Positions 1 to 10,191 of a DNA stretch of 64,000 nucleotides are shown here, in pieces. Position 1 is the stretch's first letter; each line of letters begins with the position of its first letter. This stretch comes from Closterium sp. NIES-65 (lineage: Eukaryota > Streptophyta > Zygnematophyceae > Desmidiales > Closteriaceae): the NCBI GenBank assembly GCA_948144175.1, contig CANXME010001443.1:620001-684000 (forward strand). Direction: 5' to 3'. A program made the translations under genes and the position numbers. The notes beneath the pieces are model-generated. The model was given only the letters and a program-made list of their open reading frames with translations. It did not search any database and was not told the origin of the DNA.

Positions 1-110
1 GAGTGCGGTAGGGGAAGAGACGGTAGAAGAGGACTGACTCATCGAACGTGACGTCCTGGGAGGACAGAACACGACGAGAGGAGGGGTGGTAAAACTGCCA
101 CCCTGGGGCG

Positions 111-996
111 TCAGTGGGGAAGCCAAGGAAGACACAGGGAGCAGCACGAGGGGACAGCTTGTCCGCAGACAAGTCGCGGACAAACGCCCGAGATCCCCAG
201 ACACGGAACACAGACGCATCGCCAACCTTCCCCGTCCACAGCAAGACTGGGGACATCGCAGGCCGAGAGACCCGGGGGTGAAGGTTGAGCTGATGCGCCG
301 CGTACCTCACCGCAAACGGCCACAGAAAATGGGGGGCAGCCGCATGCATCATGGACGTACGAGCGACAGTCCATGACCATGCCAATGCGGCGCTCAGCAA
401 TCCCATTTTGCTGTGGTGAGTCCGGAAGCGTGAAGGTCTGGCGGATCCCCCGTGCACGACAAGTAGTCTCGCAGAAGGCGGGAAGAGAACTCTCCGCCTC
501 TGTCAGAGTGCAGACGCAGAACAGGAAAGTCCGAGCCGAAGCTCTTCCTGAGCTGGAGACGAGCCTCGCGGATCCAGTCGATCAGCACCACAGTGACCTC
601 ACCCTTGCTGCGCAAGGGGAAGACTGTGGTGTAACGCGAGTAGTCGTCAACCACCAACAGGAAGTAGCGCTCGTAACCCTGCCCACGGACGGGGGCTGGG
701 CCCCACACATCCATGTGAAGCGTCTGCAGGGGAGCCTCTGTCGGGGGGAAGTGGGAGGAGTGAGGAGTAGCTCGGAGGCGACCCTCGACACAAGGGACAC
801 AGGAAGGTCCTGGCCCGAAGGGGAGAGGAGGGAGAGACTGGGGAAGACCAGAGACAAGGACACGGGAAGCCATGCTCCGAAGACGGGGCAAGGAGGGGTG
901 GCCAAGACGGTGGTGCCACAGGAGAGTCTCGTGAGACAGGAGGCGACAAGTACAGGGGGCAGACTCAGGACCAGACCTGGACGCAGCAGCAAACAC
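111..996 (-). pseudogene. Cop1 GAG-pre-integrase and integrase core, frameshifted
   Basis: The minus-strand frame from 996 to 394 encodes the GAG-pre-integrase segment, with LLWHHRLGHPSLPRL and a CVPC pair. The integrase core follows, with its first catalytic Asp in HMDVWGPAP and the second in LHSDRGGEFSS. The reading frame breaks at about 390-400. The homologous continuation (KPH/SVAVCGEV region, aligned to 6540-6830 of Cop2) lies in another frame down to 111. The third catalytic residue, Glu of the NGIAER motif, falls at the break near 400-420. The product would have inserted element cDNA into the genome. As given it cannot encode a full enzyme. Confidence 0.85.
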
Positions 997-2065
997 CTGA
1001 CCCGACGCTGCTACCTGACCGGACGCGGGGACAGGAGGAAGACTCAGTGGTCAGGGTGTAGAGGCTCGACCCCGGCCGACGCGAGAACGTGGCCAGGTGC
1101 CGGCCTGTGCGTGCGTCCGTGCAGTGGGTCACCCGCTGACTCGCAGGAGTGAACTGGTGAACCCCCGCATCCTGTAGGTCTGCACCACTCACCAAGTTCG
1201 TCGAGAACGAGGGGAGGTACAGGCCAGACAGGGTGCCCGAGGGGGCAGCCGGACACGGGAGGACAGTGGAGAAGTGAGCGAGGACAGGACCCCCAGAGGG
1301 GTCAGCCAGGGAGACTGCAACCGGCCGACCAAGCGGCGTGAGTGTGGTGCGGTCCCGAAAGAAGGAGCGAGAAGCCCCAGAGTCAAGTGTAAAGGTGAGG
1401 GAGGCCGAAGCCAACGCGGTACCTGAGAGCGCAGCCTCACCCGCACCTGAGGAAGCAGACTCACTAGCACCTAGAGCAGCAGCCGTACCTGTACCTGGAG
1501 TAGGAGACTCACTAGCACCCAGAGCAGCAGCCTCACCAGTAGCTAGAGCAGCAGGTCCTATACCTGGGTCAGGCGGGACGCACAGGTGAGCGGCACGGTC
1601 AGTACTAGTAGGAAATGCATACATGGTAGTGAGAATAGCATCATAGTCAAGAGCATATATATCTACCCTCTGCCTAAGCAACTCCACCCAGTCGGGAAGC
1701 TCAGCCTCGTCGCCAAACACGGTACGCCAGGCGTCGCTCAGACGGGCGAAGCAGCGGGACGGTGTATGACTACGTGTCCCACAAGGCTGACCAGTCCGAG
1801 TACCAGTGCGAATCACGTACGAGCAGCGAACAGCACTGAGAGACCCTCCACTCTGAGCGTACCACTCACGAAGCTGGCGAGGCGTGAGAGACACGGGAGA
1901 GGGTCGCGGGAGCTGCATCTGGCCGCCACCACGAGTAGAAGCAGCAGGAGTGGTAGTAGGAGTAGCGTCGCCACCCCTACAGCCCCAACCAGCGTACCAC
2001 TCACGCAGCTGCTGGGGCGTGAGGGACTCACGCCGGCGTCGCTGGGGCTGCATTTGGCTCCGCAA
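965..2065 (-). pseudogene. Cop1 Gag C-terminus and aspartic protease
   Basis: This minus-strand frame of 366 codons begins with two copies of an LTPxQLREWYA motif separated by low-complexity Thr/Ala/Gly. A Cys/His cluster follows (C-X13-C-X4-H-X4-C, ending PSRCF), then a helical block with LSDAWRTVFGDEAELPDW. An Ala/Gly/Ser-rich spacer leads to the retropepsin-like active site FTLDSGASRSFF and the rest of the protease. The frame overlaps and is shifted relative to the integrase frame near 980. The Cys/His cluster sits where a copia Gag usually has its zinc knuckle, but the first spacing is far longer than CX2C. Expected roles are nucleic-acid binding and polyprotein cleavage. Confidence 0.8.
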
Positions 2066-2180
2066 GTAGAAGCAGGAGCAGGACTAGCAGCAGGGAGGCA
2101 GGCAGCCAGGCAAGCCAAAAGGCAGGCAGGCGGGCAAGCAGGCGACGCGCAGTGTGCTAGCAGGGCAAGAGCTCACCAGT

Positions 2181-3060
2181 GGTGGGAAGAGTAGGCTCGG
2201 CGACTCAGCGGCTCGGCAGCTCGGCGGCTCGGCGGCTCGGGCGACTCGGGCGGCTCGGCGGCAAGGCGGCTCAGCAGCAACTGCAGCTCAGCAGCTCGGG
2301 GACTCGGCGGCTCGGCGGCAGGGCGGCTTGGCAGCAACTGCAGCGCAGCAGCTAAGCGACCCGGCGGCTCGGCTGTGGGGCGGCTCGGCTGCTGCAGGTG
2401 AGCGGCTCGGCTGCTGCAGTGGGAGATGAAGGAGGAGGAGAAGTAGGGGAGGCCACACACCTGCCACCCCTCTGCTGGCGGCCCCCTCAGGTCGCCTCGA
2501 CAGGCGACGGGAAAAGGGGGGGTGGGTGGTGGGGGGCCGGTAGGTGCAGCGGCGGGGCCAGCAGATGCAGTTGCGGGGCCGGTAGAAGGGGGGACGGCAG
2601 GAGCCGTCAGGAGGAGACCGGGCCGCGACGGGGGCAGGCGGCGGGGCCGCGTAAGGGCCTGGGCGGGGCCGCGACGAAGCCGTCGGCGGGGCCGCGTGAA
2701 AGCCGGGGCGGGGCCGCGTAGAAGCCGGGGCGGGGCCGCGTGAGAGCAGGCGGCGGGGCCGCGAAGGAGCCGGGGCGGGGCCGCGTGAGAGCAGGCGGCG
2801 GAGCCGCGTAAGGGCCTGGGCGGGGCCGCGACGAAGCCGTCGGCGGGGCCGCGTGAAAGCCGGGGCGGGGCCGCGTAGAAGCCGGGGCGGGGCCGCGCGA
2901 GAGCAGGCGGCGGGGCCGCGAAGGAGCCGAGGCGGGGCCGCGTGAGAGCAGGCGGCCGAGCCGCGACAGAGAGGGCGGCGGGGCCGCGTCAGTGAAGGCG
3001 GCGGGGCCGCAGGGGAAATGGCGACCCGAGGGGTCGCTAAAAAAAAGGATCGCGCCTCGG
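2181..3060 (-). repeat. Cop1 GC-rich leader with GCGGCCCCG-type repeats
   Basis: About 0.9 kb between the primer-binding site and the gag region is built of degenerate repeats. One part (about 2200-2400) is runs of GGCTCGGCGGCTCGG type. The other (about 2600-3010) is units of roughly 30-40 bases around GGCGGGGCCGCGTGA and its variants. Long open frames here (for example about 295 codons of Pro/Arg-rich sequence) come from base composition and are not supported as genes. The same kind of leader follows the primer site in every related element of the window. Confidence 0.8.
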
Positions 3061-3107
3061 GGGGGCGCTTCGGTGGGCCAAAAAAAAACCGGTCCGTAGA
3101 AGGACCC

Positions 3108-3118
3108 GCTCTATACCA
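3108..3118 (-). other. Cop1 primer-binding site
   Basis: On the minus strand this reads TGGTATAGAGC directly after the LTR end. It is the plant copia initiator-Met site TGGTATCAGAGC with one base missing. Confidence 0.75.
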
Positions 3119-3247
3119 TGTGAGAATAAACGAACAGGGATGAAAATGACTAAGGAAAGATGGGTAGAAATACAACCCTAGAAACCCTGTACCCCATATG
3201 TGCTACCCCACTATAGCCTACAACAACTATGTCATATAAATCTGACA
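3119..3247 (-). repeat. Cop1 5' LTR (129 bp)
   Basis: On the minus strand it begins TGTCAGATTTATATG and ends TTATTCTCACA, with TG..CA termini. It contains the family core GTAGGCTATAGTGGGGTAG followed by GGGTAC and a TAGGGTT box. It aligns with LTRs at 10067, 12626, 13795, 21667, 25503, 41419, 41817, 43343, 52280, 53766 and 63078. Confidence 0.9.
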
Positions 3248-3259
3248 CCTAACTCGATC

Positions 3260-3985
3260 TTCTTCGTGCACAAGGCGCGCCCCGTAGGCCGCCCTCACGT
3301 CGCGCCCTCTTAGAGGCCCCTCGTCGCCGTCCTAGCGGCCCCGTCGCCGCCCCTCTAGGCCCCTCGCGGCCCCTTCGCGGCCCCGTTGCCGCCCCTAGCG
3401 GCCCCGTCGCCGCCCCTCTAGGCCCCTCGCGGCCCCTTCGCGGCCACGTCGCCGCCGCTCTAGGCCCCGACGCCGCCCCTCTAGGCCCCTCGCGGCCCCT
3501 TCGCAGCCCCATCGCCGCCCCTTGCGCCTCCGTCGCCGCCCCCTCTAGGCCCCTTACGGCCCCTTCGCGACCTCGTTGCCGCCCCTACCGGCCCCGTTGC
3601 CGCCCCTAGCGGCCCCGTCGCCGCTCTTCGCGGCCCCATCGCCGCCTCTACCGGCCCCGTCCCCGCCTCTACCGGCCCCGTCCCTGCCTCTACCAGCCCC
3701 TTCACTGCTGAGCCGCCCAGCAGCTGAGCAGCTAAGCCACCACGCCGCGAGCCGCCCAGCAACCGAGGCGCCCAACAGCCGAGCAGCCGAGCCGCCGAGC
3801 AGCCGAGCTGCAGAGCCGCCACGCCGCCCAGCAACCGAGCCGCCAAGCCGCCTAGCAGCCGAGCCGCCCGACAGCCAAGCCGCCGAGCCGCCCAACCGCC
3901 GAGTCGCCGAGCCGCCGTGCCGCCCAGCAGCCGAGCCGCCGTGCCGCCCAGCAGCCGAGCCGCCGAGCCGCTACTGTTCCTACCG
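3260..3985 (+). repeat. Cop2 GC-rich leader repeats
   Basis: Bases 3260-3700 are tandem GCGGCCCCGTCGCCGCCCC-type units interspersed with CTCTAGGCCCCTCGCGGCC. Bases 3710-3985 change to GAGCCGCC-rich repeats made largely of CAGCCGAGCCGCC and CAACCGAGCCGCC. All six frames are mostly open because of composition. No start codon context or domain supports a gene here. Confidence 0.8.
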
Positions 3986-4045
3986 GCGCGCCCCGGCCCT
4001 ACTTCCTTGGACTGTGAGATCACTCCCTGCTAGGCCACTGCAGTC

Positions 4046-5103
4046 ATGGCTACCCCCAGTGTCCTTACCTTTGATACTGAGGGTCGTGCTGTTGACTTTG
4101 AGGTCTTGGTTGATGACCTCAAGCTGTTCCTACAGTGCGATAGGGCAGACGGACTCTCCTTGTTCGATCTCACCTCTGGTGCCTCTCCTGCCCCGCCTGC
4201 TACTGCTAACAGCACTGTTCACTCACAGTGGGCCACGCGCGATGCTGCTGCCCGTCTTGCTAGTGCGTTGCCACTTACCAACCACTGAGCGTGCGCACTT
4301 TAGTCGGTACAAGAGTGCTAAGACCTTGTACAAAGCTGTAGTTGCTCACTACTCTTCCCCTGCCACTGCTGCGCTTAGCCACCTCATGCTACCGTTCATG
4401 TTCCCTGGCCTTGCTGCCTTTCCCACAGTCGCTGACCTCATTACGCACCATTGCACTAGCGACACTCGCTAGCGCGCTGCGCTTCCTGCTGAGTTCTGTG
4501 CCAAGAACCCCCTCCCCCATATACATCACCCTCTACTACATAGTTACCCGCCTCCCTGACTCCCTTCGCTTAGTCAGGGACCACTTCCTCTCAATTTGCC
4601 CCACCACACTCACCGTTGACCTCCTCGAGGAGCGCCTCCTAGCAGCAGAGAAGAGCATAGTTGCTGTAGGGGCCTCTCGTGGTGACCCTCGCACCCCCGT
4701 CTTTGAGGGGTTTTCTCCCTCCCCCCTCTTGCCCTCTGTTGCTTCAGCTGCTGCGGCTGACCTCATTGGCTTCGAGTCGGTCGGCGCTGCGTCTGTCCCA
4801 AGCGGGAGACGCCGCACAGGCAAGGGCAACCGGGGCAAGGGCATTGGAGGGGCTGGCGGGGGTGGTGGAGGTGGTGGTGGAGGCAGTGGAGGGGGTGAGG
4901 GTGGTGGTGGGAGTGGTGGCGGGGGTGGAGGAGGCGGCGGTGGCGGAGGGAGCGGAGGCGGCCGAGGTGGCGGAGGCGGTGGAGGTGGCGGAGGCGGCGG
5001 AGGCAGCGGTGGAGTTGGTTGCGGCTCTGCACAGAGGAGTGGCTCCGGTGGTGGTCCGCGCCAGCAGCAGCAGCGCAATTGTGAGACCTTGTCCCCTCAG
5101 TAG
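4046..5103 (+). pseudogene. Cop2 Gag, frameshifted, with a long poly-glycine tract
   Basis: The likely start is ATG 4046 (MATPSVLTFDTEGR). The first 80 codons carry a copia Gag-like N-terminus (VDDLKLFLQCDRADGLSLFD). The frame then breaks near 4285. Homologous sequence continues in two other frames (KSAKTLYKAVVAHYSS, then LPDSLRLVRDHFLSICPTTL and LLEERLLAAEKSIVAVGASR). Codons at about 4850-5025 encode a nearly pure Gly tract of roughly 55-60 residues just after a short basic stretch (GRRRTGKGNRGKG). The frame ends at TAG 5101-5103 within the LREWYA motif. Gag would form the virus-like particle. Confidence 0.8.
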
Positions 5104-6967
5104 CTTTGTGAGTGGTACGCTGCGCGTCAGCGGGGTGGGGGTTACTGGTCCCTGCACCTACGTCCTCCGTACCGGCGACCGCGCAAGTGAGCAGTGCGGG
5201 GGCACGCACTCCACCCAGCACTGCTTTGGCCACCTGGCAGACGCGTGGCATCACCAGTTCCCTGACGCCACTGAGAACCCTCGCTGGGGAGAGCTGTCTA
5301 GGGCGGGGTTTACTATCTTTGATCTTGACTATGATTCTATTCTTGCTGCCATGTATGCTGTGTCTACTAGTGATAAGGGTGACTGCTACCTGTGTGTTCC
5401 GCCTAACCCGGGCATTGAGGCTGCTGCTCTAGGTGCTGGTGAGGCTGTTGCTCTAAATGCTAGTGCGTCTGCTGCCCCAGGTGCTGGTAAGTCTGCCCTC
5501 TCAGGTACCACGTCGGCTCAAGCCTTACACACCTTCACCCTTGACTCGGGTGCTTCTCGCTCCTTCTTTCGAGACCGCACCACGCTTACGCCGCTTAGTC
5601 GTCTGGTTGCGGTCTCCCTGGCGGACCCCTCTGGGGGTCCTGTCCTTGCTAGCTTCTCCACTGTCTTACCTTGTCGGGCAGCCCCCTCTAGCACCCTATC
5701 ATGTCTCTACCTCCCCTCGTTCTCTACGAACTTGGTGAGTGGTGCTAATCTACAGGATCGGGGGGTCGACCAGTTCACTCCTGCGAGTCAGCGGGTGACC
5801 CACTGTACGTGTGCTCGGACGGGCCGACACTTGGCCACGTTTACTCGTCGGCCGGGGTCGCGCCTGTACACATTGACTACTAAGTCTCCTCCCGTTGCTC
5901 AGTCTGGTCAGGTAGCTGCGTCGAGTCATGTGTTTGTTGCAGCGTCCAGGTCTGGTCCTGAGTCTGCGCCCTGCTCGTGTCGTCTCTTGTCCCACCAGAC
6001 TCTCCTTTGGCACCACCGCCTTGGTCACCCCTCCCTGCCTCGTCTCCGAGGCATGGCCTCACGTGTCCTTGTCTCTGGTCTCCCCCGGTCCCTCCCTCCC
6101 TTACCTCCGGGGCCTCCCCCTACCTGCGTCCCCTGCGACGAGGGGCAGCAGCGCACCGCCCCTCACTCCTCCAAGTTTCCTCCGACATTGGCTCCCCTGC
6201 AAACTCTTCACATGGACGTGTGGGGCCCCGCCCGCTTCCGTGGCCAGGGTCACGAGCGTAACTTCCTGTTGGTGGTTGACGACTACTCGCGTAACACCAC
6301 AGTGTTCCCCTTGCGCAGCAAAGGTGAAGTCACTAAAGTGTTGATTGACTGGATCTGCGCAGCTCGTCTCCAGCTTAGAGAGAGTTTCGGCTTGGACTTT
6401 CCTGTTCTGCGTCTGCACTTTGACAAAGGCGGGGAGTTTTCCTCTGCCCGTCTGGGAGCCTTCTGTCGTGCACAGGGCATCCGCCTGACCTTCACGCTTC
6501 CGGCCTCTTCACAGCAAAATGGGATTGCTGAGCGCCGCATTGGCATGGTCATGGACGTCGCACGTACGTCCATGATCCATGCGGCTGCTCCCCATTTTTT
6601 GTGGCCGTTTGTGGTTCAGTACGCAGCGCATCAGCTCAACCTTCAGCCCCGAGTATCCTGCGAGAGACCTCCCCCACCTTGCGGTGGACGGGGAAGGTTG
6701 GCGATGCGTCTGCGTTTCGGGTCTGGGGATCTCGGGCGTTTGTCCGCGACTTGTCTGCGGGACAAGCTTTCCCCTTGTGCCCTTCCCTGCGTCTTCCATG
6801 GCTTCCCCCCTAACGCACCTGGTTGGCAGTTTTACCACCCCACCTCGCGCCGTGTTCTGTCCTCCCACAACGTCACCTTTGACGAGTCGGTGCCTTTCTC
6901 TTCCCCTACCGCACTGCACCCCTCCCCCCGCCGCCGCTCTTCCTTGCGCCAGGTCCTCCCCCGGTAG
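5104..6967 (+). pseudogene. Cop2 protease and integrase, long open frame
   Basis: One frame stays open from upstream to the stop at 6965-6967. It begins after the LREWYA copy with a Cys/His cluster (C-X13-C-X3-H-X4-C ending STQHCF). It then runs through a helical block (LADAWHHQFPD), an Ala-rich spacer and the protease site FTLDSGASRSFF at about 5535. The GAG-pre-integrase (LLWHHRLGHPSLPRL) and integrase follow, with HMDVWGPA (about 6211), LHFDKGGEFSS (about 6415) and QQNGIAERRIGM (about 6513). The second catalytic block reads FDK where relatives read SDR. All three acidic residues are still present. It is cut off from RT by a stop and frame change. Confidence 0.88.
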
Positions 6968-8245
6968 ACCCCCTCCCCCCTCAAGGTCCTGCCCCGTCAG
7001 GTGTGTCCCAGGTAAACGCAGTTGAGCCTGTCGAGGTAGCTGTTGACTGTGGTGTTGCTAGGGGCGCTGAGCCTGCGGGTGCCGGGTCTGGGGGTACGGA
7101 GCCTGGGGGTGCTGAGTCTAGGGGTGCTGAGCCTAGGGGTGCTGAGTCTTGGGGTGCTGAGTTTGGGGGTGCTGAGCCTGGGGGTGCGGAGCGTAAGGGT
7201 GCGGAGCCTGGGGGTGCTGGATCTGCTCGTGTGGCCCCTGGCGGTGCTTCGTCGAGGCGGGAGCTACTCTCTCTACAAGAGCTGCGCGAGTGGTTTGCCC
7301 GGCGCTCGAGCCGTGCTGCTGGAGCTGAAGGTACTACTGTTGCTGCTGGTCCTGGAGGTGCTCGTCCTAGCGAATCTGGAGCTGCATGGACAAGGAGTCC
7401 TGCCGGAGGTACTGCTGGAGCTGTTGGCGGTACTGGAGCTGACGGTCCTGCTGGTAGTTGGTGCTGCAGGAGCTGCTGCAGCTTGAGCTGCTGGGGGTGT
7501 TGGTGCTAGTTCTTTTGAGGGTGCTGGAGTTGGCGCTGTTGGAGCTGGAGGTGCTGCTGGCACTGGTGCTTCCGCTGGGGGTACTGGTGCTGTCCCTGCT
7601 GGTTCTGGAGGCGCTGCGCGGCCGAGGCCGTACTTCGTTCTGCTTCTTGAGCAGGTTCTTGGTCTCCCGCCCTCTACTGGTCCTGCTCCTCTCTTAGAGT
7701 GTCCACAGCCTGTCCAGTCGCGGGCACAGTTACAGGCCGCCTCCCCCCTACCTGCTCCTTCTCCCTACAGTGGTCCTACTGGAGGACTTGCTGAGCGTTG
7801 TGAGCCTGCGTCTCGTCCTGCGTCGCATGTTCGTGCTGCTCGCACTAGTGGTCGTGCTTTGCGTCCGCGTCCTCCTGCGGTCCCAGGCACAAACTAGATG
7901 GCACTCCGTCCTTCCACAGCTCCTCTGCGTGTCCCCTTGCCGTCTCCTCCATAATCCTCTCTTCCTACTCTTGCTGACCCGGAGTCAGACTCTCTTCGTG
8001 CTGCCAGTCCTACTGTCACGCGTCTCCTGGCTACTGTTGTCACTGACCCTTCTTTTGAGTCCTTTGCTGCATCTGCCTTAGTTGCTGAGCTTGTCAACGT
8101 TTTTGCTCGCTGTCGTCTAGACTACGCTGCTAGTCTTGTTGCTGAGTCTGAGTCTGTCTGTCCTCTGTCCGTCAGGGGTGAGTGTGCTCTTAGCACGGAC
8201 GTCCTTCAAGACAGGCACGAGAAGTTCCAATGTTTTGCTGCTGCT
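6968..8245 (+). repeat. Cop2 low-complexity linker between integrase and RT
   Basis: This replaces the usual short copia linker. One frame (7003-7509) reads Gly/Ala/Glu repeats of the type GGAEPGGAES. An LREW motif copy follows (LQELREWFARRSS, about 7270-7310), and then Gly/Ala/Thr repeats coded by GCTGGAGGTGCTGG units to about 7620. From 7620 to 8245 a Pro/Ser-rich region leads into RT. The alternative-frame Leu/Val/Glu proteins are shadows of the same repeats. The region is frame-broken. Confidence 0.7.
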
Positions 8246-8862
8246 TTGCCTCATCTCGTGTCTAGGCTGATTGCCCCTGAGGGAGACCCGGATGCACCAG
8301 ACATCCCGACTCCTAGATTGTACGCTGAGGCGATCGAGGGTCCCTACTCCTCACAGTGGAAGTCAGCCATGGACGCAGAGATGGCTTTCTGGAAGTCTAC
8401 AGGCACGTATGTCGACGAGGTTCCCCCACCTAGGGCGAACATCGTCAGTGGCATGTGGATTTTCAGGGTGAAGCGGTCGCCGGATTCTCCGCCTGTCTTC
8501 AAGGCGCGTTACGTGGCTCGAGGCTTCAGTCAGCGGCAGGGAGTTGACTACTTTCAGACCTTCTCTCCCACCCCGAAGATGACCACTCTTCGGGTGATGC
8601 TACACATAGCCGCTCAGCGCGACTACGAGCTTCACTCTCTTGACTTGAGGAGGGAAGCCTGCACGAGGAGATCCGGCTGCGCCGCCCACCTGGCTTCACT
8701 GGGTCGTTTCCTCTTGGTACCCAGTGGAGCCTCTGGCGGCCAGTCTACGGTCTTCGCCAGGCGCCCCGTTAGTGGTACGACACACTGAGGACTACACTTG
8801 CGCCTCTTGAGTTTGCTCCGTCTACTGCCGACCCGTCGCTGTTTCTGCGCAACAACACCTCT
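8246..8862 (+). pseudogene. Cop2 reverse transcriptase, N-terminal part
   Basis: It encodes the conserved start of copia RT, namely EGDPDAPDIPTPRLYAEAIEGPYSSQW, then TYVDEVPPPRANIVSGMWIFRVKR and YVARGFSQRQGVDYFQTFSP. Compared with Cop6 (about 24050) a stretch of about 16-17 bases is missing near 8645, in the SLDFSTAFLQG motif. This shifts the frame and ends the open frame at 8788. RT would copy element RNA into cDNA. Confidence 0.88.
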
Positions 8863-9870
8863 TTGCCGCCCTTCTACATCCTCGTGTACGTCGACGACTT
8901 GGTCTTTGCCACTGCTGACACTGCTAGACTCGCCCACGTGAAGTCCGAGCTGCAGAAGAGACACACGTGCACAGACCTGGGTGAACTGCGCAGCTACTTT
9001 GGCTTGCAGATCACCCGGGACAGAGCACACCGCACCATTACCCTGACTCAGTCACACATGGTGCAGCAGGTCCTTCAGCGCTTCAACTTCACGTACTCCT
9101 CGCCTCAGGCCACTCCTCTGTCTACTCGCCACTCGCTCTCAGCTCTGCCTTCGGATGAGTCCGTAGAGCCGAGTGGCCCGTACCTAGAGCTTGTTGGCAG
9201 CCTCATGTACCTGATGACGTGCACACGACCTGACCTTGCATACCCTCTTAGCATCTTTGCATGCTATGTTGCTCCTGGGAGACACAGACCAGAGCACATG
9301 GCTGCAGCGAAGAGGGTGTTGCGCTACTTGTGCAGTACGTTGGGCATGGGGCTAGTGCTTGGAGGGCGACGTCCAATGGTTCTCACAGGTCACGCAGACG
9401 CTTCTTGGGCTGACGACCAGGCTACGCAGCGGTCGTCACAGGGTTACACCTTCAGCCTTGGCTCCAGCTCTGTTTCGTGGCGGTCTACTCACTCGTCTTC
9501 TGTTCTCGGCTCCAGCTGTGAGGCTCAGATCTACGCGGGGACCATGGCTGCACAGGAGCTACGCTGGCTCACCTACCTGCTGACTAACCTAGGAGAGCCG
9601 CCTCGTTCTCCTCCAGTGCTGTACGTAGACAACAAGGCCATGCTGGCCTTGTGTTGGGAGCACTGACTGGAGCACAGAACGAAGCATATTGCTCTTCGTT
9701 ACTTCCTTGCTCGTGAGCTGCAGCAGCGCGGTCAGCTACGTCTTGCTTACGTGGCATCTGAGGCCAACAGTGCTGATATCTTTACCAAGGCACTTGCGCC
9801 TTGTGACCATCAGCGCTTTTGTATGATGCTAGGTCTTGTGCCTACCTGGCCTCACTTGCTCACTTCTTGA
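8863..9870 (+). pseudogene. Cop2 RT C-terminal part and RNase H
   Basis: The catalytic motif YVDDL appears at the start (FYILVYVDDLVFATAD). LQKRHTCTDLGELRSYFGLQ, the thumb region and RNase H blocks HADASWADDQATQRSSQGY, SCEAQIYAG and LYVDNKAML follow. A TGA at 9664-9666 (CACTGA where relatives read CACAGA) interrupts it. The rest (HRTKHIALRYFLARELQQ to ADIFTKALAPCDHQRF) continues in the same frame to the terminal TGA at about 9868. Confidence 0.9.
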
Positions 9871-10066
9871 CCTTGCTTGTACTGTGATCTTTCTATACCT
9901 GCACTTGCTTGTTTACCTTTATATATGATCTTGCATATGAACTGGCCTTGTGGCCTTGCTCTTGTGCTCAGACTGTGTGGTGATGTTGTGATCGGCCTTG
10001 AGTTTGCTTTGTTTGCTTGATTGGTCTTATGACCTTATGTTCTCCCCCATTTTGCCTATGGGGGTG
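9871..10066 (+). promoter_or_regulatory. Cop2 3' untranslated region with hairpin and polypurine tract
   Basis: This conserved block recurs after every RNase H stop of this clade. It has GAACTGGCCTTGTGGCCTTG, then a TGTGTGGTGATGTTGTGAT segment and a TTGACTGGTCTTGTGACC-like segment. It ends in CCCCCAT-TTTGCCT-ATGGGGG (10045-10065), a perfect 7-bp inverted repeat whose right arm is the purine tract used to prime plus-strand synthesis. Confidence 0.7.
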
Positions 10067-10191
10067 TGTCAAACTCATATGCTATAATCTGTGTAGGCTG
10101 TAGTGGGGTAGAGAATATGGGGTACAACACTTTTAGGTTTTCCTACTTGTACCCACCTGCTTGCTAGTTCATTCATTCCTCATTCTTCACA
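10067..10191 (+). repeat. Cop2 3' LTR (125 bp)
   Basis: It begins TGTCAAACTCATATGC after the purine tract ATGGGGGTG and ends CATTCTTCACA. It carries the same GTAGGCTGTAGTGGGGTAG and GGGGTACAAC core as the other LTRs. Confidence 0.9.

Larger units (their letters stand above)
1..3247 (-). mobile_element. Cop1: Ty1/copia LTR retrotransposon, 5' part, minus strand
   Basis: Read on the minus strand, the element runs from an LTR at 3119-3247 through a primer-binding site, a GC-rich leader, a gag/protease region and into the integrase, which leaves the window at base 1. The RT, RNase H and 3' LTR must lie to the left. The order protease-integrase is seen directly and is the copia order. Frameshifts near 980 and 390 break the coding region, so it is a decayed copy. 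The sequence right of 3247 is the leader of a second, oppositely oriented element (Cop2), so Cop1 appears to have inserted into Cop2. A matching 5-bp duplication of CTAAC (3248-3252) should lie left of the window. Confidence 0.9.
3248..10191 (+). mobile_element. Cop2: near-complete but decayed copia element
   Basis: The plus-strand element comprises a GC-rich leader, gag, protease-integrase, a low-complexity linker, RT-RNase H, a 3' untranslated region, a purine tract and a 3' LTR at 10067-10191. The 5' LTR is not present beside the leader; Cop1 occupies that place, so the LTR should lie beyond the left edge. Stops and frameshifts interrupt gag (near 4290), the gag/pol junction (TAG at 5101), RT (deletion near 8645) and RNase H (TGA at 9664). 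Domain order is gag-PR-INT-RT-RH, diagnostic of Ty1/copia. Confidence 0.9.

Noticed and set aside
2288..3175. 295-codon Pro/Arg-rich minus-strand frame
   Set aside because: It spans the LTR, primer site and GC-rich leader; composition keeps it open and no domain is present. The same applies to long frames at 3481-4023, 12828-13613, 16944-17831, 22016-22660 and 41850-42863.
4536..5078. Minus-strand poly-proline protein
   Set aside because: Complement of the Cop2 poly-glycine tract; the plus frame is the Gag.
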